A model generated the notes under the pieces. The model searched no databases. It had not been told where the DNA came from and saw only the letters and a list, made by a program, of their open reading frames with translations. Position numbers and translations under genes: made by a program. A stretch of 64,000 bases of DNA from Halostella litorea. GTDB taxonomy: Archaea > Halobacteriota > Halobacteria > Halobacteriales > Natronoarchaeaceae. Positions 33,966 to 42,252 of this stretch are shown piece by piece. Numbering within the stretch: the stretch's first letter is position 1; each line of letters opens with the position of its first letter. The stretch is from assembly GCF_004785955.1 (NCBI RefSeq), contig NZ_SJER01000001.1:372001-436000 (forward strand), given 5' to 3'.

Positions 33966-36900
33966 ATGAGCGACGCGGAGCTCTCCGCCGACGAGATCAC
34001 CCTCCCGATCAAGCGCACCGAGGGCGACACGCTGGAGGAGCGCCTGACGGGCAACGCGTACCACAACATCCTGCCCGCGCGCTACCTCCGGAAGGACGCG
34101 AACGGCGACCTCATCGAGGAACAGGAGGACCTGTTCGACCGCGTCGCCCGCAACATCGCGCTCGCCGAGGCCGTCTACGAGGCCGAGAAGCGCGACGAGG
34201 AGGTCACGGTCACGCCCGACCAGCTGAAGCCCGACCACCCGCGCCGCGACGAACTCGCCGAGGAAGTGTTCGGCAAGGGGGTCAGCGCCGACGACGACGC
34301 CGAGGCGACCCTCTCGGTGTACAACGTCAACAAGTTCGCCTACGAGACGGTCGTCCCCGAGCTCCCCGACGGCGTCCGCGAGCACGTCGAGTCGGTCGCC
34401 GACGAGTTCCGCGGGATGATGGAGAACCTCGACTTCATGCCGAACTCGCCGACCCTGATGAACGCGGGCGACGAACTCCAGCAGCTGTCGGCCTGCTTCG
34501 TCGACTCGCCGGAGGACGACATCGACGACATCCACCAGACGGCCAAGGAGGCCGCGCAGGTGTTCCAGTCCGGCGGCGGCATGGGCTATGCGTTCTGGCG
34601 GCTCCGCCCCTACGGCGACGCGGTCGGCTCGACCGGCGGCATCGCGTCGGGCCCGATCACCTTCATGCGCACCTACGACCAGATGTGCGAGACGATCGCC
34701 CAGGGCGGCGCGCGCCGCGGCGCGCAGATGGGCGTCATGCGGATCTCCCACCCGGACGTCATCCAGTTCATCCACGCGAAGAACAAGGACGTCTCGCTGG
34801 CCCACTCGCTGCGCCTGAACGACCCCGACGACTACACGCACAACTCCTTCAAGGACGCCCTAGAGGAGGCCCGCGAGCTCATCACCGACGACGGCAAGGT
34901 GCCGAAGCACCTCCGCAACGCCGCCGAGGGCCACCTCTCGAACTTCAATATCTCCGTCGGCGTCACCGACGACTTCATGGAGGCCCTGGAGAACGGCGAG
35001 GAGTTCACGTTCACGAACCCCCGCACCGGCGAGCCCCACGTCGCCACCGAGGAGACCAAGGAACTGTACGAGATGTTCGACCTCGGCGAGTACGTCGAGG
35101 TCGGCGAGGAGCTGTCGGTCCCCGCGGAGGTCGTCTGGGACGACATCGTCGCGGGCGCACACGAGAACGGCGAGCCCGGCGTCATCTACCTCGAACGGGT
35201 GAACAAGGAGCACTCCTTCGACGTGGAGGAACATCCCGACCACCGCATCCTCGCGACGAACCCCTGCGGCGAGCAGCCCCTGGAGGAGTACGAGGCCTGT
35301 AACCTCGGCCACATCAACCTCTCGACGCTCGCGGACTTCGACGCGCCGGACTGGCGGGTCTGGTCCGAGGAACACGCCGACGAGTACGACAGCCTGGAGG
35401 CGGCCGTCGACGACTTCCTCGACGAGGCCCTCGACGTCGCGGAACTGGACCGCCGCATCGAGAAGGGGACCCGGTTCCTGGAGAACGTCGTCACGATGTC
35501 GGACTTCCCGGTCAAGGACATCGAGGAGAAGGTCCGGGAGATGCGCAAGATCGGCCTCGGCGTCATGGGGCTGGCCCAGCTGTACATCCAGCTGGGCATC
35601 GAGTACGGCAGCGAGGAGGGCAACGAGGTCGCCCGCCAGGTGATGCGCCACATCAACCACGGCTCGAAGCGCGCCTCCCACGAACTGGCCACGGAGCGCG
35701 GGAGCTTCGAGGAGTGGGACAAGTCGAAGTACGCGAACCCCACCGAGTACCGCGAGTGGTTCGAGAAGCAGACCGGCGAGGACGCCGACGACTGGGCGGA
35801 CGGCTACCCCATCCGCAACCACAACACGACGACCATCGCGCCGACCGGCACCACCTCGATGGTGGGCAACACGACCGGCGGCTGCGAACCGATCTACAAC
35901 GTCGCCTACTACAAGAACGTCTCCGACGACGTGCAGGGCGACGAGATGCTCGTCGAGTTCGACGACTACTTCCTCCGCACGCTGGAGGACAATGATCTAG
36001 ACGTCGACGCGGTCAAACAGGAGGCCCAGGAGCAGATGGCCGCAAACGAGTTCGACGGCGTCGAGGGACTTGAGACCGTGCCGGACCCCATCGGCGAGCT
36101 GTTCGTCGTCACGAGCGACCTCTCGGGCAAGGACCACGCCGCCGTGCAGTGTGCCTGCCAGGAGGGCGTCGACTCGGCCATCTCGAAGACCTGCAACTTC
36201 CCGAACGACGCCACGCCCGGCGAGATGGACGAGGTGTACCGCTACATCTACGAGAACGGCGGGAAGGGCGTCACCGTCTACCGCGACGGCACCCGCTCGA
36301 AGCAGGTGCTGACGACCCGCGCCGAGAACAAGGAGTTCGCCGACGAGAGCGAGGCCGCCGAGGCGCTCGTCGAGCAGATCAACGACGTGTTCGGCGGCGT
36401 CGACGCGTTCCTGGGCAACGAGGACGTCCGCGCGGCGCTGGACGAGGAGGTCGACGAGATCCTCGGCAGCGCCGACGGCACCGGCGACGCCTACGCGAAG
36501 GAGCGCCCGCGCCCGGACGTGCTCCACGGCGTCACCCAGCGCATCGACACCGGCTACGGCAAGCTGTACGTCAACATCAACGAGGACGAGAACGGCGAGC
36601 CGTTCGAGCTGTTCGCCAACATCGGCAACTCCGGCGGCTTCACCGCCTCCTTCACGGAGGCGCTGGCGAAGATCATCAGCTTCGCCCTGCGCTCGGGCGT
36701 CGACCCCCACGAGATCGCAAACGACCTGCAGGGCATCCGCTCGCCGAAGGTCGCCTGGGACAAGGGCGAGCAGATCCAGTCCATCCCGGACGCCATCGGC
36801 ACCGGCCTGCGGCGCTACCTCGACGGCGAGATCGAGAAGACGTACCCGCAGCAGAAGAACCTCACCGAGATCGACGACGAGGAGGCGGCCGTCGAACCCG

Positions 36901-37109
36901 AACCCGACGGCGGCGCACAGGTCGAATCCGGCGCGGACGCCGGCGCGGCGGTCGACGCTGACGGACCGGCGGCCGACGCGGGCCAGTCCGACCAGCAGGA
37001 CCTCATCGACGCCGGCGAGAGCCCCGAGTGTCCGGACTGTGGCTCGATGAGCCTCTACTACTCCGAGGGCTGCAAGACCTGCGAGTCCTGCGGCTGGTCG
37101 GAGTGTTGA
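33966..37109 (+). CDS. nrdJ: Class II (adenosylcobalamin-dependent) ribonucleotide reductase
   Basis: Makes deoxyribonucleotides from ribonucleotides using a coenzyme B12 radical, independent of oxygen. The 1047-residue protein has an N-terminal helical domain (about 1-130) and the ten-stranded barrel, with NSPTLMNAG (160-168), LSACFV (C177), NPCGEQPLEEYEACNLG (radical Cys and partner) and APTGTTSMVGNTTGGCEP. A TSCPD-type C-terminal domain follows (about 850-960), then an acidic Ala/Asp linker and a zinc ribbon in the last 25 residues (CPDC ... CKTCESCGW). That end Cys set may also re-reduce the active site. No intein interrupts it, although intein insertion is common in haloarchaeal nrdJ. 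Confidence 0.95.
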   Translation: MSDAELSADEITLPIKRTEGDTLEERLTGNAYHNILPARYLRKDANGDLIEEQEDLFDRVARNIALAEAVYEAEKRDEEVTVTPDQLKPDHPRRDELAEEVFGKGVSADDDAEATLSVYNVNKFAYETVVPELPDGVREHVESVADEFRGMMENLDFMPNSPTLMNAGDELQQLSACFVDSPEDDIDDIHQTAKEAAQVFQSGGGMGYAFWRLRPYGDAVGSTGGIASGPITFMRTYDQMCETIAQGGARRGAQMGVMRISHPDVIQFIHAKNKDVSLAHSLRLNDPDDYTHNSFKDALEEARELITDDGKVPKHLRNAAEGHLSNFNISVGVTDDFMEALENGEEFTFTNPRTGEPHVATEETKELYEMFDLGEYVEVGEELSVPAEVVWDDIVAGAHENGEPGVIYLERVNKEHSFDVEEHPDHRILATNPCGEQPLEEYEACNLGHINLSTLADFDAPDWRVWSEEHADEYDSLEAAVDDFLDEALDVAELDRRIEKGTRFLENVVTMSDFPVKDIEEKVREMRKIGLGVMGLAQLYIQLGIEYGSEEGNEVARQVMRHINHGSKRASHELATERGSFEEWDKSKYANPTEYREWFEKQTGEDADDWADGYPIRNHNTTTIAPTGTTSMVGNTTGGCEPIYNVAYYKNVSDDVQGDEMLVEFDDYFLRTLEDNDLDVDAVKQEAQEQMAANEFDGVEGLETVPDPIGELFVVTSDLSGKDHAAVQCACQEGVDSAISKTCNFPNDATPGEMDEVYRYIYENGGKGVTVYRDGTRSKQVLTTRAENKEFADESEAAEALVEQINDVFGGVDAFLGNEDVRAALDEEVDEILGSADGTGDAYAKERPRPDVLHGVTQRIDTGYGKLYVNINEDENGEPFELFANIGNSGGFTASFTEALAKIISFALRSGVDPHEIANDLQGIRSPKVAWDKGEQIQSIPDAIGTGLRRYLDGEIEKTYPQQKNLTEIDDEEAAVEPEPDGGAQVESGADAGAAVDADGPAADAGQSDQQDLIDAGESPECPDCGSMSLYYSEGCKTCESCGWSEC

Positions 37110-37201
37110 GGTAGCCGGCTTTCTTCGCGCCCCGTCCTCCGTTTCGGCGCGTATCCCGACTTCTCGAAGCACTTAGCACGGTGGGAACGGAACGTCCCTC
37201 C

Positions 37202-37336
37202 ATGGAGGACGACCGGGGTGGCGACGGCGGCCGGCCCTGCCCGCGGTGTGAGACACCCATGTACCGCCGGCACTGCAAGTACGTCTGCCCGCAACACGGC
37301 GTCGTGATGGACTGCAGCGACACGTTCTGGCAGTAG
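37202..37336 (+). CDS. 44-residue zinc-finger protein (haloarchaeal HVO_2523-like)
   Basis: A tiny acidic-to-basic protein with CPRC (C13, C16) and a second set in HCKYVCPQHG (C24, C28) plus CSDTFW at the end, arranged like a zinc ribbon. The core PMYRRHCKYVCPQHGVVMDCSD is, from memory, characteristic of a family of very short haloarchaeal zinc-finger proteins. A CACTTAGC element 26-33 bases upstream may be its TATA box. It lies 92 bases after nrdJ. A regulatory or RNA/protein-binding role is possible; the function is unknown. Confidence 0.72.
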   Translation: MEDDRGGDGGRPCPRCETPMYRRHCKYVCPQHGVVMDCSDTFWQ

Positions 37337-37345
37337 CGGGCCGTC

Positions 37346-38002
37346 TCAGGAGGCCGCGGTCCGCGCCCCGAGATACTGGTACGCCGGCCCGGCGAGCAGC
37401 AGCGCCGCAGCCGCGATGCAGGCGACGATCAGCGGGAGGGAGACGTCGCCGAGGCCGCGGGCGGCGACCGACTCCGCGGAGTGTCCCAGCACGACGGCGG
37501 CGACGGTCCACGGGAGTTCGCCGAACACGGTGCCGAGGGCGAAGGCCGGCAGCGGGACGCCGCTGGCCGCAGCGGTGCAGGTGACGGCGTCGGCCGGGAT
37601 CGGCAGCAGGCGCGCGGCGGTGACGCCGCGGACGTGGCCGGTCGACCCGAGGAAGCGGTCGCCGGCGTCGCCGAGGCGGCTCCAGAACCCGCCCGCCCCG
37701 GCGAACCAGCGCACGCCGAGAAACGGCGGCAACGAGGTGAGCACCGCGCCGGCGAGCGCCACGGGGACGCCGACCGCGACGCCGTAGCCGTAGCCGACGA
37801 CGATGGCGACGAGCGTCGTCGGCCACGCGAGGAAGGGTCGGACGAGATAGAGGCCGAGGACGGCGACGCCGAACAGCAGCGGGTCCGCGGCGGTCCGCTC
37901 GGCCGCGTCGACGGCCGCCGCCGGCGAGGAGAGCAGGCTCGCGGCGACGACCGCCCCGAGGACGGCTGCCCCGGCGACGGTGCGGCGGTCGAGCGACGGC
38001 AT
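37346..38002 (-). CDS. TVP38/TMEM64-family membrane protein
   Basis: A 218-residue protein with about six membrane segments and the SNARE-associated/DedA-like core: a re-entrant GYGYGVAVGVPVALAGAVL stretch, then ARLLPIPADAVTCTAAASG, where the R-x-x-P-x-P pattern is typical of the family. Members are thought to move lipids or act in envelope maintenance. The ATG at 38002 directly follows GC-rich sequence without an obvious TATA box. Confidence 0.78.
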   Translation of the reverse strand: MPSLDRRTVAGAAVLGAVVAASLLSSPAAAVDAAERTAADPLLFGVAVLGLYLVRPFLAWPTTLVAIVVGYGYGVAVGVPVALAGAVLTSLPPFLGVRWFAGAGGFWSRLGDAGDRFLGSTGHVRGVTAARLLPIPADAVTCTAAASGVPLPAFALGTVFGELPWTVAAVVLGHSAESVAARGLGDVSLPLIVACIAAAALLLAGPAYQYLGARTAAS

Positions 38003-38115
38003 CGCTTCCCGCTTTGCGGGCCTCCTACGAACCCTTTGTGGTCGGCCGGGTCGGGAGCGGCGGGCCGCCCGGCGTCGAGCAACCGTTAAGGGGGTCGCGG
38101 GGCGACGGACGACCG

Positions 38116-38469
38116 ATGGACGAGACGGTCGAACTCGGCGTCGAACTCCTGCGCAACCTCGAACACGAGGAACTGTCGGTCGCCGAGGCCGTCGACCGGA
38201 TCGAGACGATCACCACGAACCCGACGCTCACGCGGACGATTTTGGACGAGGCCGAGAAGCGCGGCGTCGTTGAGCGCGAGGACGGGATCATCCGCCCCAC
38301 CGGCGGCGCGTTCGTCCGGTACGAGCGGCAGGTCGTGCAGAAGGAGGGCGAGTTCACCTGCGAGCGCTGCGGCGCGGGGCTGTCGACGGGCCACTTCATC
38401 CGGTTCGAGTCGGGCGAGGTCGGCCCGTTCGGGAGCTCCTGCATCCGGAAGGTGACGGGCCGGGAGTGA
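38116..38469 (+). CDS. Winged-helix plus zinc-ribbon protein (DUF5830-like)
   Basis: A 117-residue protein. Residues 1-65 look like a small winged helix (ELLRNLEHEELSVAEAVDRIETITTNPTLTRTILDEAEKRGVV in pieces). Residues 75-117 form a metal-binding end with CERCGAGLSTGHFI and a later Cys in GSSCIRKV. The shape agrees with a haloarchaeal family of unknown function, remembered as DUF5830. The ATG at 38116 is chosen as the first in-frame ATG before the helix. DNA binding is inferred only. Confidence 0.65.
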   Translation: MDETVELGVELLRNLEHEELSVAEAVDRIETITTNPTLTRTILDEAEKRGVVEREDGIIRPTGGAFVRYERQVVQKEGEFTCERCGAGLSTGHFIRFESGEVGPFGSSCIRKVTGRE

Positions 38470-38499
38470 CCGACCCGTCGGGGTGCGGTACGCCCGCCG

Positions 38500-39519
38500 T
38501 CACCGCCCGCGGCTGAGTTCCTCGATCAGCTGTTCGATGGTTGCCTGCTGCTGTTCCAACAGCTCGTTTTGCGCCTCCACGGTCTCACGGAGGTCCGCGA
38601 CTTCGGCCGCCAGGTCGCCGTCGTCCGCCTCGGCGTCGCCGTCGGCCGTCGACTCCGCGGGCTGGAAGCCGGCCTCGTCGAACTCGTCGTCGCCGTTGTC
38701 CGCCTCGGCGTCGCCCGCCGCGACGGTCCCGACCCGTGAACTTCCCGCGTCCTCGGCGGCGTCGTCGGCCGCCGGCTCCCGACCGGACTCGTCGACCGTC
38801 GGCGGGTCGGCGTCGAGCGGGTCGACGCCCTCGCCGAAGTCCATCTCGTCGCTCGCCGCCGCCTCCTCGGGTTCGTCGTCGGAGGCGAGCGCCTCGGCCA
38901 GCGCCGCCTCGCTGGCGACGTCGTAGTACGTACACAGCGCCTCGACGAGCCGCTGGCGCACCTCGTCGATGCTGTCGTTGGGGGCCTTGATCCGCTGTGG
39001 CCGGCCGTTTACCTCCAGTACGATCTGGGTGGCGACGCTGCCCTCCTCGAAGTCGAGGCCGGTCACGTCCTCGAAGCGGTACTCCTCGTAGTCCTCGTCC
39101 CAGACGACTTCGCCGACGTGCTTGACGAGGCGGTCGCTGGTGATCACGAGCGTCAGTTCGCTGAACCGGAACGTCTGGTTGACCGACTCGCCCGGCTCCG
39201 TGACGCCGCTGGCGTTCAACACGCCCGCCAGCACGGGGTGGAGCGCCTGGTCGGCCTCCGCCGACGGAAGCGTGAACTCCCGCTCGCCGTCGATGGGGTA
39301 CTCCAGCTGGATCTTCGTCTTGCGGCGGCCCTCGGAGAGGCTTAGCCGCTCGGCGTCGTGCGGGTACTCGTTGACCGTCTCGTCGCTCAGGAGCCCGTCG
39401 GCTCGGTAGATAAGCGTCCGCGTCGGCGTGACGAACAGCTCGTCCTCGCCGCCGATCGACACCCGGGCGGCGACGCTCTCGTCGCCGAGGGTAGACTCCA
39501 CGATACCGGGAACGTCCAT
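38500..39519 (-). CDS. Haloarchaeal protein with PH-like N-terminal domains and C-terminal coiled coil
   Basis: A 339-residue acidic protein. The N-terminal 200 residues contain two beta-rich units of similar character (ELFVTPTRTLIYRADGLLSD and LTLVITSDRLVKHVGEVVWD), resembling bacterial PH/GRAM-like folds. Residues about 210-300 are a disordered Ala/Asp/Glu linker, and the last 40 residues are a coiled coil (LRETVEAQNELLEQQQATIE). The ATG at 39519 is fixed by a TTTTAAGATA box about 27 bases upstream on the minus strand. The function is unknown; a scaffold role is inferred. Confidence 0.7.
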   Translation of the reverse strand: MDVPGIVESTLGDESVAARVSIGGEDELFVTPTRTLIYRADGLLSDETVNEYPHDAERLSLSEGRRKTKIQLEYPIDGEREFTLPSAEADQALHPVLAGVLNASGVTEPGESVNQTFRFSELTLVITSDRLVKHVGEVVWDEDYEEYRFEDVTGLDFEEGSVATQIVLEVNGRPQRIKAPNDSIDEVRQRLVEALCTYYDVASEAALAEALASDDEPEEAAASDEMDFGEGVDPLDADPPTVDESGREPAADDAAEDAGSSRVGTVAAGDAEADNGDDEFDEAGFQPAESTADGDAEADDGDLAAEVADLRETVEAQNELLEQQQATIEQLIEELSRGR

Positions 39520-39590
39520 GGAGATACTGTTCGCAGGATGTATCTTAAAACCGAGGGCCACGCCCCGAACCCGTCGCCGGATATGAGAAG

Positions 39591-39597
39591 TTTAAAG
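39591..39597 (+). promoter_or_regulatory. TATA box of the tRNA-Met gene
   Basis: TTTAAAG is placed 27-33 bases before the first tRNA base at 39624. It shares an AT-rich divergent region with the promoter of the gene on the other strand. Confidence 0.7.
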
Positions 39598-39623
39598 GCT
39601 ACCAGCGGACAACGAGGGAGTGA

Positions 39624-39774
39624 GCCCGGGTGGCTTAGCTGGACATAGCGCCGCACTCATAGGGTTCTGAGATTCGGTGCGGTACCGCCTTGGAAGCTCT
39701 CCGTGTCCCTGAGGCCCGCCGAGCCTCGAACCTGGGACATGCGGAGATCGAGGGTTCGGAGCCCTCCCCGGGCA
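39624..39774 (+). tRNA. Elongator tRNA-Met (anticodon CAT) with a 77-base intron
   Basis: Exons are 39624-39661 and 39739-39774, giving a 74-nt mature tRNA. The acceptor stem is GCCCGGG with CCCGGGC, the anticodon stem CCGCA with TGCGG, the anticodon CAT (39658-39660), and the T stem GAGGG with CCCTC. The discriminator is A and CCA is not encoded. The intron follows position 37, the canonical archaeal site, so it should be cut by the splicing endonuclease at a bulge-helix-bulge. TTTT directly after the gene (39775-39778) is a likely terminator. The elongator identity rests on similarity to known haloarchaeal intron-bearing tRNA-Met. Confidence 0.92.
39662..39738 (+). other. tRNA-Met intron
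   Basis: A 77-base insert between positions 37 and 38 of the tRNA. It contains GTGCGGTACCGC and GGCCCGCCGAGCC, which can form internal hairpins. Boundaries are chosen so that the anticodon stem (CCGCA/TGCGG) pairs; they could shift by a base. Confidence 0.8.
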
Positions 39775-39812
39775 TTTTCCCACCTGCCACGAACCTCGTG
39801 TGAGTGGCGTCG

Positions 39813-40277
39813 CTACGCCGTTCCGCAGTCGACTGTCCGTCGCCGCGTCGGCCCCCAGTCCTCCGGAATCGATTCGACGGCTGTCACGGCCGTCGGTGCT
39901 CCGTCCCGGAACTCGAACGTCGCCTCGTAGGCCACTGACCCCATCCCCTGCGTACACGGGCCGTCGCCCTCGAACGTCCCGACGACGACTTCGAACCGAC
40001 CGTCCTCCAGCGACATCGAGTCGACCCCAACCTCGGTACACGTGTTTCCGCTCCACATCCGGCCGGAAACCCGAACGCCGCCGTCCGCGGCCGAACACGA
40101 GACGGTCGGTTTGCCGTCTTTCTCCCCGTCCGGGTTCTCCTCGACGACGGAGAACTCGTAGTTGGCGACGCCGTCGACGGCGGTCGCGGTGTCGGGGCCG
40201 GACGGCGTGAGGGTGGCGAGACAGCCCGCCGTCGAAGCGACGGCTCCGACGCCGACGATGACCGATCTGCGGTCCAT
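39813..40277 (-). CDS. Small secreted lipoprotein, unknown function
   Basis: A 154-residue protein starting MDRRSVIVGVGAVASTAGCLA: twin Arg, a short hydrophobic stretch and a lipobox with Cys 19, so a Tat-type lipoprotein anchored outside the membrane. The mature part has a beta-rich pattern with four further Cys (near TVSCSA, NTCTEV, GPCTQG and VDCGTA) that could form two disulfides. No family is recognised. It is convergent with tRNA-Met and in the same direction as the downstream-lying phosphatase gene, 77 bases apart. Confidence 0.72.
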   Translation of the reverse strand: MDRRSVIVGVGAVASTAGCLATLTPSGPDTATAVDGVANYEFSVVEENPDGEKDGKPTVSCSAADGGVRVSGRMWSGNTCTEVGVDSMSLEDGRFEVVVGTFEGDGPCTQGMGSVAYEATFEFRDGAPTAVTAVESIPEDWGPTRRRTVDCGTA

Positions 40278-40354
40278 ACGATATGCCGTTCGGGGAGTGA
40301 AAAGAAGCTGTGGACGGCCGGGCCGGACGTTGCGGGTCAGCGACCTCCCCCGAA

Positions 40355-40861
40355 CTACGACCGCGCCGCCAGATACACCACCGCTAGCTCGTGAAGCGCC
40401 GGGTTCGGCATCGCGAACGGGCGAGCGTCCTGAACGATGGCCAGCGCCTCGCGGAACCGCCGGTCCTCCTCGGCCGCGATGGTCGCCGCGAGGAGCGTGG
40501 CGCTCCGGGAGACCCCGGCCTTGCAGTTGACCAGCACCGACCCGTCGCGGCGGTACAGCGTCCGGGCGGTGTCGACGGCCGCCGCGAACGCCGCCCACTC
40601 GTTGCCCCGCCCGTCGACCAGCGGGCGGTGGTGGGTGGTCAGCGGCAGTTCCTCCGCCGTCGCCGAGAGGACGAAGTCGAACGAGCGCCCGTGGGCGTCG
40701 GGGTCGGCCGCGAGCGCGTTGCCGAGGTAGCAGTCGCGGTCGCCGATCCGTCTGACCACGGCCTCGTCGGCGACGAAGCCCTTCGGGCGGATGAGGGGGT
40801 CCGGCGGTTCGCCGTCGTCCGGGGTGCCGTTCCGGGTCACGTCGGTCCGGATTCGCGCCAC
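40355..40861 (-). CDS. Dual-specificity phosphatase-like protein
   Basis: A 168-residue cysteine phosphatase-fold protein. The P-loop reads VNCKAGVSRSATLL: the CX5R signature is intact (C113 to R119), but the invariant-type His before the Cys is Asn (N112). A general-acid Asp candidate is D83 in RPLVDGRGNEW. It may dephosphorylate proteins or small phosphate compounds. The start at 40861 is the first ATG of a continuous family-like N terminus. Confidence 0.82.
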   Translation of the reverse strand: MARIRTDVTRNGTPDDGEPPDPLIRPKGFVADEAVVRRIGDRDCYLGNALAADPDAHGRSFDFVLSATAEELPLTTHHRPLVDGRGNEWAAFAAAVDTARTLYRRDGSVLVNCKAGVSRSATLLAATIAAEEDRRFREALAIVQDARPFAMPNPALHELAVVYLAARS

Positions 40862-40879
40862 GGCACTAAAGTTTCGCGG

Positions 40880-41089
40880 CTACCCGGCGACGTACACGCG
40901 CTCGTCGGGCCACACGTCGGCCCACCAGCTCGCGTCGCAGTCGTCGCAGGTGTAGTGCTCGCGCTTGACGACCGTCTGCCCGTTGTCGAACGTCTCGCGG
41001 GCCTCGCCGCGGCGGGTCACGTTCCGGCTGCCGCAGGACGGGCAGGCGGCGTCCGCGCCGTCCGTCCGGGTGGGCCGTCCGAGTCGCAT
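40880..41089 (-). CDS. Small zinc-ribbon protein
   Basis: A 69-residue protein with two Cys pairs: CPSC (16-19) and CDDC (48-51), with NVTRRGEARETFDNGQ between, the classic zinc-ribbon spacing. It ends WWADVWPDERVYVAG. It lies 18 bases before the phosphatase-like gene on the same strand, so the two are probably co-transcribed. DNA, RNA or protein binding is possible. Confidence 0.7.
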   Translation of the reverse strand: MRLGRPTRTDGADAACPSCGSRNVTRRGEARETFDNGQTVVKREHYTCDDCDASWWADVWPDERVYVAG

Positions 41090-41123
41090 GCCCGGCGTAC
41101 CACGCCGACCGTGTTAACTGCCC

Positions 41124-41810
41124 GTGTCGGGTTCCGGAGACGAGGCCACCGGGCTTTTCGCCGCCGGCGGCCAACGGCCCGGCGTGCACGACGTTCGGCG
41201 CTGTCCCGACCACGGCGTCTTCGCGGCGGCGGCGTGTCCCGACTGCGGGGCGTCCGGCGACAGGGTACTTTCGGCGGACCGCCGCCGCCGGCTGTCGAAG
41301 TTCGTCAGCGGCGCGCTCCGGCACTTCCCCGACGATGCGGGGCTGTCGCTCAACGGGGCGGGCTGGACCGGCTATGACGCCCTCGTCGCTGCGGTGACGG
41401 AGAAGTACGAGTGGGCCGACGCGACGGCACTGGCCGGCGTCGTGGCGACGGACCCGAAGGGGCGCTTCGAGCGCGACGGCGGCCGGGTCCGCGCGGCGTA
41501 CGGCCACTCCGTCGACGTGTCGCTGGAGCCGACCGACGCGCCGGTCCCGGCCCGGCTGTATCACGGCACCGCGCCGGGGAACGTCGACCGCATCACCGCG
41601 GAGGGCCTGCGGCCGATGGGCCGGCAGGCCGTCCACCTCTCCGGGTCGGTCGAGGCGGCGCGGGCGGTCGGCGAGCGCCACGCCGCCGACCCGGTCGTGC
41701 TGGTCGTCGACGCCGACGCGATGGCCGCCGAGGGTCGACGGATCACCAAGCGGGGCCGGGACACGTACACGACCGACCGCGTCCCGCCGCGGTATCTGTC
41801 CCGGCGTTAG
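41124..41810 (+). CDS. kptA: RNA 2'-phosphotransferase (Tpt1/KptA) with N-terminal zinc finger
   Basis: Transfers the internal 2'-phosphate of RNA to NAD+, releasing ADP-ribose 1'',2''-cyclic phosphate. The 228-residue protein has an N-terminal metal-binding extension (CPDH at 27-30 and CPDC at 38-41). The catalytic module then follows: LSKFVSGALRHFP with R66-H67, YGHSV (H128), LYHGT (about 146-150) and the NAD-binding HLSGSVEAARAVG segment. The start is a GTG at 41124. It lies 1.3 kb from the intron-containing tRNA-Met. Confidence 0.9.
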   Translation: MSGSGDEATGLFAAGGQRPGVHDVRRCPDHGVFAAAACPDCGASGDRVLSADRRRRLSKFVSGALRHFPDDAGLSLNGAGWTGYDALVAAVTEKYEWADATALAGVVATDPKGRFERDGGRVRAAYGHSVDVSLEPTDAPVPARLYHGTAPGNVDRITAEGLRPMGRQAVHLSGSVEAARAVGERHAADPVVLVVDADAMAAEGRRITKRGRDTYTTDRVPPRYLSRR

Positions 41811-42160
41811 CGCTCCATCCGCTCGGCCGTGTCGAGGTACGGCTCGGTCGCCTCGACCCGGCAGTCGACGACCAGCTTCGACTCGGGGTCGTACGTGACG
41901 ACGCCGGCGTCGTCGAGCTTCGGCAGGTCGCGGTGGTGGAGCCCGGTCTCCAGTTCCCGCTTGCTCCCCGCCGCCTCCCCGTCGTCCGCCAGCTCGCGGG
42001 CGAGCCGGCCGGTCGAGACCGGCGGGTCCCCCTCCCGGAGCCGTCTGAGTATCAGCCGCCTGCGCTCGTCCGCGAGCGCCTCGAACACGTCGTCCAGCGG
42101 GACGTCGGTGCTCGTGTCGATAGAGTGCGTGCGGGTGAACGGCTGCGTTTGCTCCACCAT
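41807..42160 (-). CDS. Winged-helix (ArsR-like, DUF7344-type) regulator
   Basis: A 117-residue protein with a single winged-helix domain: VFEALADERRRLILRRLREG, then STGRLARELADD, then LHHRDLPKLDDAGVVTYD with the DNA-facing His-His motif common to many haloarchaeal regulators of this group. The ATG at 42160 is used; an in-frame ATG at 42181 is equally possible since T-rich and TAAA elements lie on both sides. Its stop overlaps the end of kptA (convergent). Target genes are unknown. Confidence 0.75.
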   Translation of the reverse strand: MVEQTQPFTRTHSIDTSTDVPLDDVFEALADERRRLILRRLREGDPPVSTGRLARELADDGEAAGSKRELETGLHHRDLPKLDDAGVVTYDPESKLVVDCRVEATEPYLDTAERMER

Positions 42161-42252
42161 GTCCGTCCGAACGACGGGCATGAAAAAAAGAGGGGTGCCA
42201 AATTCTTTAGGCCGCCGGAAGACCCAAACCGCGGCCGCGTGTAGCGCGGCCC

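Noticed and set aside
33966-37109. Search for an intein in nrdJ
   Set aside because: The reductase motifs follow each other at normal spacing and no splicing-block motifs are present; the same holds for Cdc48.
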